A DNA stretch of 64,000 nt, from positions 1,550,001 to 1,614,000 of the forward strand of contig NZ_WMDZ01000001.1 of NCBI RefSeq assembly GCF_021735935.1, read 5' to 3'. A model generated the notes under the pieces. That model was not told the DNA's origin. It ran no database searches and saw nothing but the letters and a program-made list of their open reading frames with translations. This DNA comes from Sulfitobacter sp. M39 (GTDB lineage: Bacteria; Pseudomonadota; Alphaproteobacteria; Rhodobacterales; Rhodobacteraceae). Positions 63,495 through 64,000 of the stretch are shown piece by piece; the first letter of the stretch is position 1, and each line of letters begins with the position of its first letter. The position numbers and the translations under genes are program-made.

Positions 63495-64000
63495 ATGACA
63501 GCCCCAACGCTTCGCCGGTATCTGACCCAAAACAGCTTTGACCCCGATCTGGTGTTTCTGCTGGAAGACATCGCCTCGGCGTCGCGACTGATCGCCGGTC
63601 TCGTGCGCCGTGGTGCCTTCGAGGGCAACCTTGGTGCCGCCGGAGAGATCAACGTGCAGGGCGAGGCGCAAAAGACGCTGGATATCATGGCCAATGATGT
63701 GTTCGAGCGGGAGTGTGCCAACAGCCCGCGTGTCGCCGCACTTGTGTCGGAAGAGGTGGAAGAGGTCACTTGGCTGAAAGAGCCGCAAAAGGGCGACTAC
63801 CTGCTGTATTTCGATCCGCTGGACGGGTCGTCGAACCTTGATGTGAACCTGTCGGTGGGGTCGATCTTCTCGGTCATGCAGGTGCAGGCCGATGGTGACC
63901 GCAACGTGCTGCATAACGGCCGCAACCAGATTTGCGCAGGCTATGCGATCTACGGCCCCTCGACCATGTTTGTGGTGACCAAGGGCGACGAGGTGGCAGG
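63495..64000 (+). CDS. fbp: Fructose-1,6-bisphosphatase class I, N-terminal part
   Basis: The first 168 codons of a gene run off the right edge. Class I FBPase motifs are present: LLEDIASASRLIAGLVRRG, VQGEAQKTLDIMAND, SEEVEEV (metal-binding Glu) and YFDPLDGSSNLDVNLSVGSI (metal site). It removes the 1-phosphate from fructose-1,6-bisphosphate in gluconeogenesis. It sits ten bases after glpK, so it is probably part of the glycerol operon, giving triose phosphates a route to hexose. AAGGAA precedes the ATG. Confidence 0.94.
   Translation, partial: MTAPTLRRYLTQNSFDPDLVFLLEDIASASRLIAGLVRRGAFEGNLGAAGEINVQGEAQKTLDIMANDVFERECANSPRVAALVSEEVEEVTWLKEPQKGDYLLYFDPLDGSSNLDVNLSVGSIFSVMQVQADGDRNVLHNGRNQICAGYAIYGPSTMFVVTKGDEVA

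Overview
The window looks like a chromosomal segment of a marine alphaproteobacterium of the Rhodobacterales (Roseobacter group). The evidence is the high GC content, the Rhodobacterales-style gene complement (DUF2842, DUF3572, a Mur-like Fur protein next to sitABCD, H-NOX paired with a GGDEF protein, a glpR-glpDSTPQ-glpV-glpK locus) and the density of solute-binding-protein ABC importers. Coding density is high. I see no insertion sequence, prophage, CRISPR array or rRNA.

Layout. 1-7.2 kb: the end of purA, a DUF2842 protein, a long acidic protein, thiamine pyrophosphokinase, a DMT transporter, a PleD-like diguanylate cyclase, DUF3572 and a HAD phosphatase. 7.3-9.0 kb: an H-NOX domain protein overlapping a diguanylate cyclase. 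9.2-13.0 kb: a GH13_18 phosphorylase facing a GpgS-like synthase and a GpgP-like phosphatase, probably a glucosylglycerate module. 13.3-20.7 kb: a cupin-type regulator and a dipeptide importer operon (dppA, M24 peptidase, dppBCDF). 20.7-25.7 kb: a DgoK-like protein, the choline importer choXWV and an EamA transporter. 25.8-29.1 kb: panBC and a catalase. 29.2-32.4 kb: a BtuFCD-type importer behind a cobalamin riboswitch. 32.5-32.9 kb: two identical tRNA-Glu genes.

33-40 kb: recJ, hom, a small lipoprotein, a TetR regulator, a nitroreductase, sdaA and a GST. 40.3-46.5 kb: rpiA, gor, hflKC and a DegP/DegQ protease. 46.6-51.4 kb: a TetR regulator, a Mur-like regulator and sitABCD. 51.4-64 kb: a glycerol regulon with glpR, a second permease pair, glpD, glpSTPQ, a DUF2160 protein, glpV, glpK and the start of class I fbp.

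The most coherent system is the glycerol locus: import by GlpSTPQV, phosphorylation by GlpK, oxidation by GlpD, and gluconeogenic exit through FBPase. Its two ATPases look asymmetric, with one intact and one degenerate composite ATP site. A second, orphan permease pair resembling GlpP/GlpQ lies downstream of glpR. Other points of interest are an H-NOX without the canonical proximal histidine, a PleD-like cyclase whose two receivers both lack the phosphoacceptor, a DgoK-like protein with eroded kinase motifs and a glutathione reductase with an unusual insertion. All calls rest on reading the sequence by eye and on family knowledge; no database search was run.
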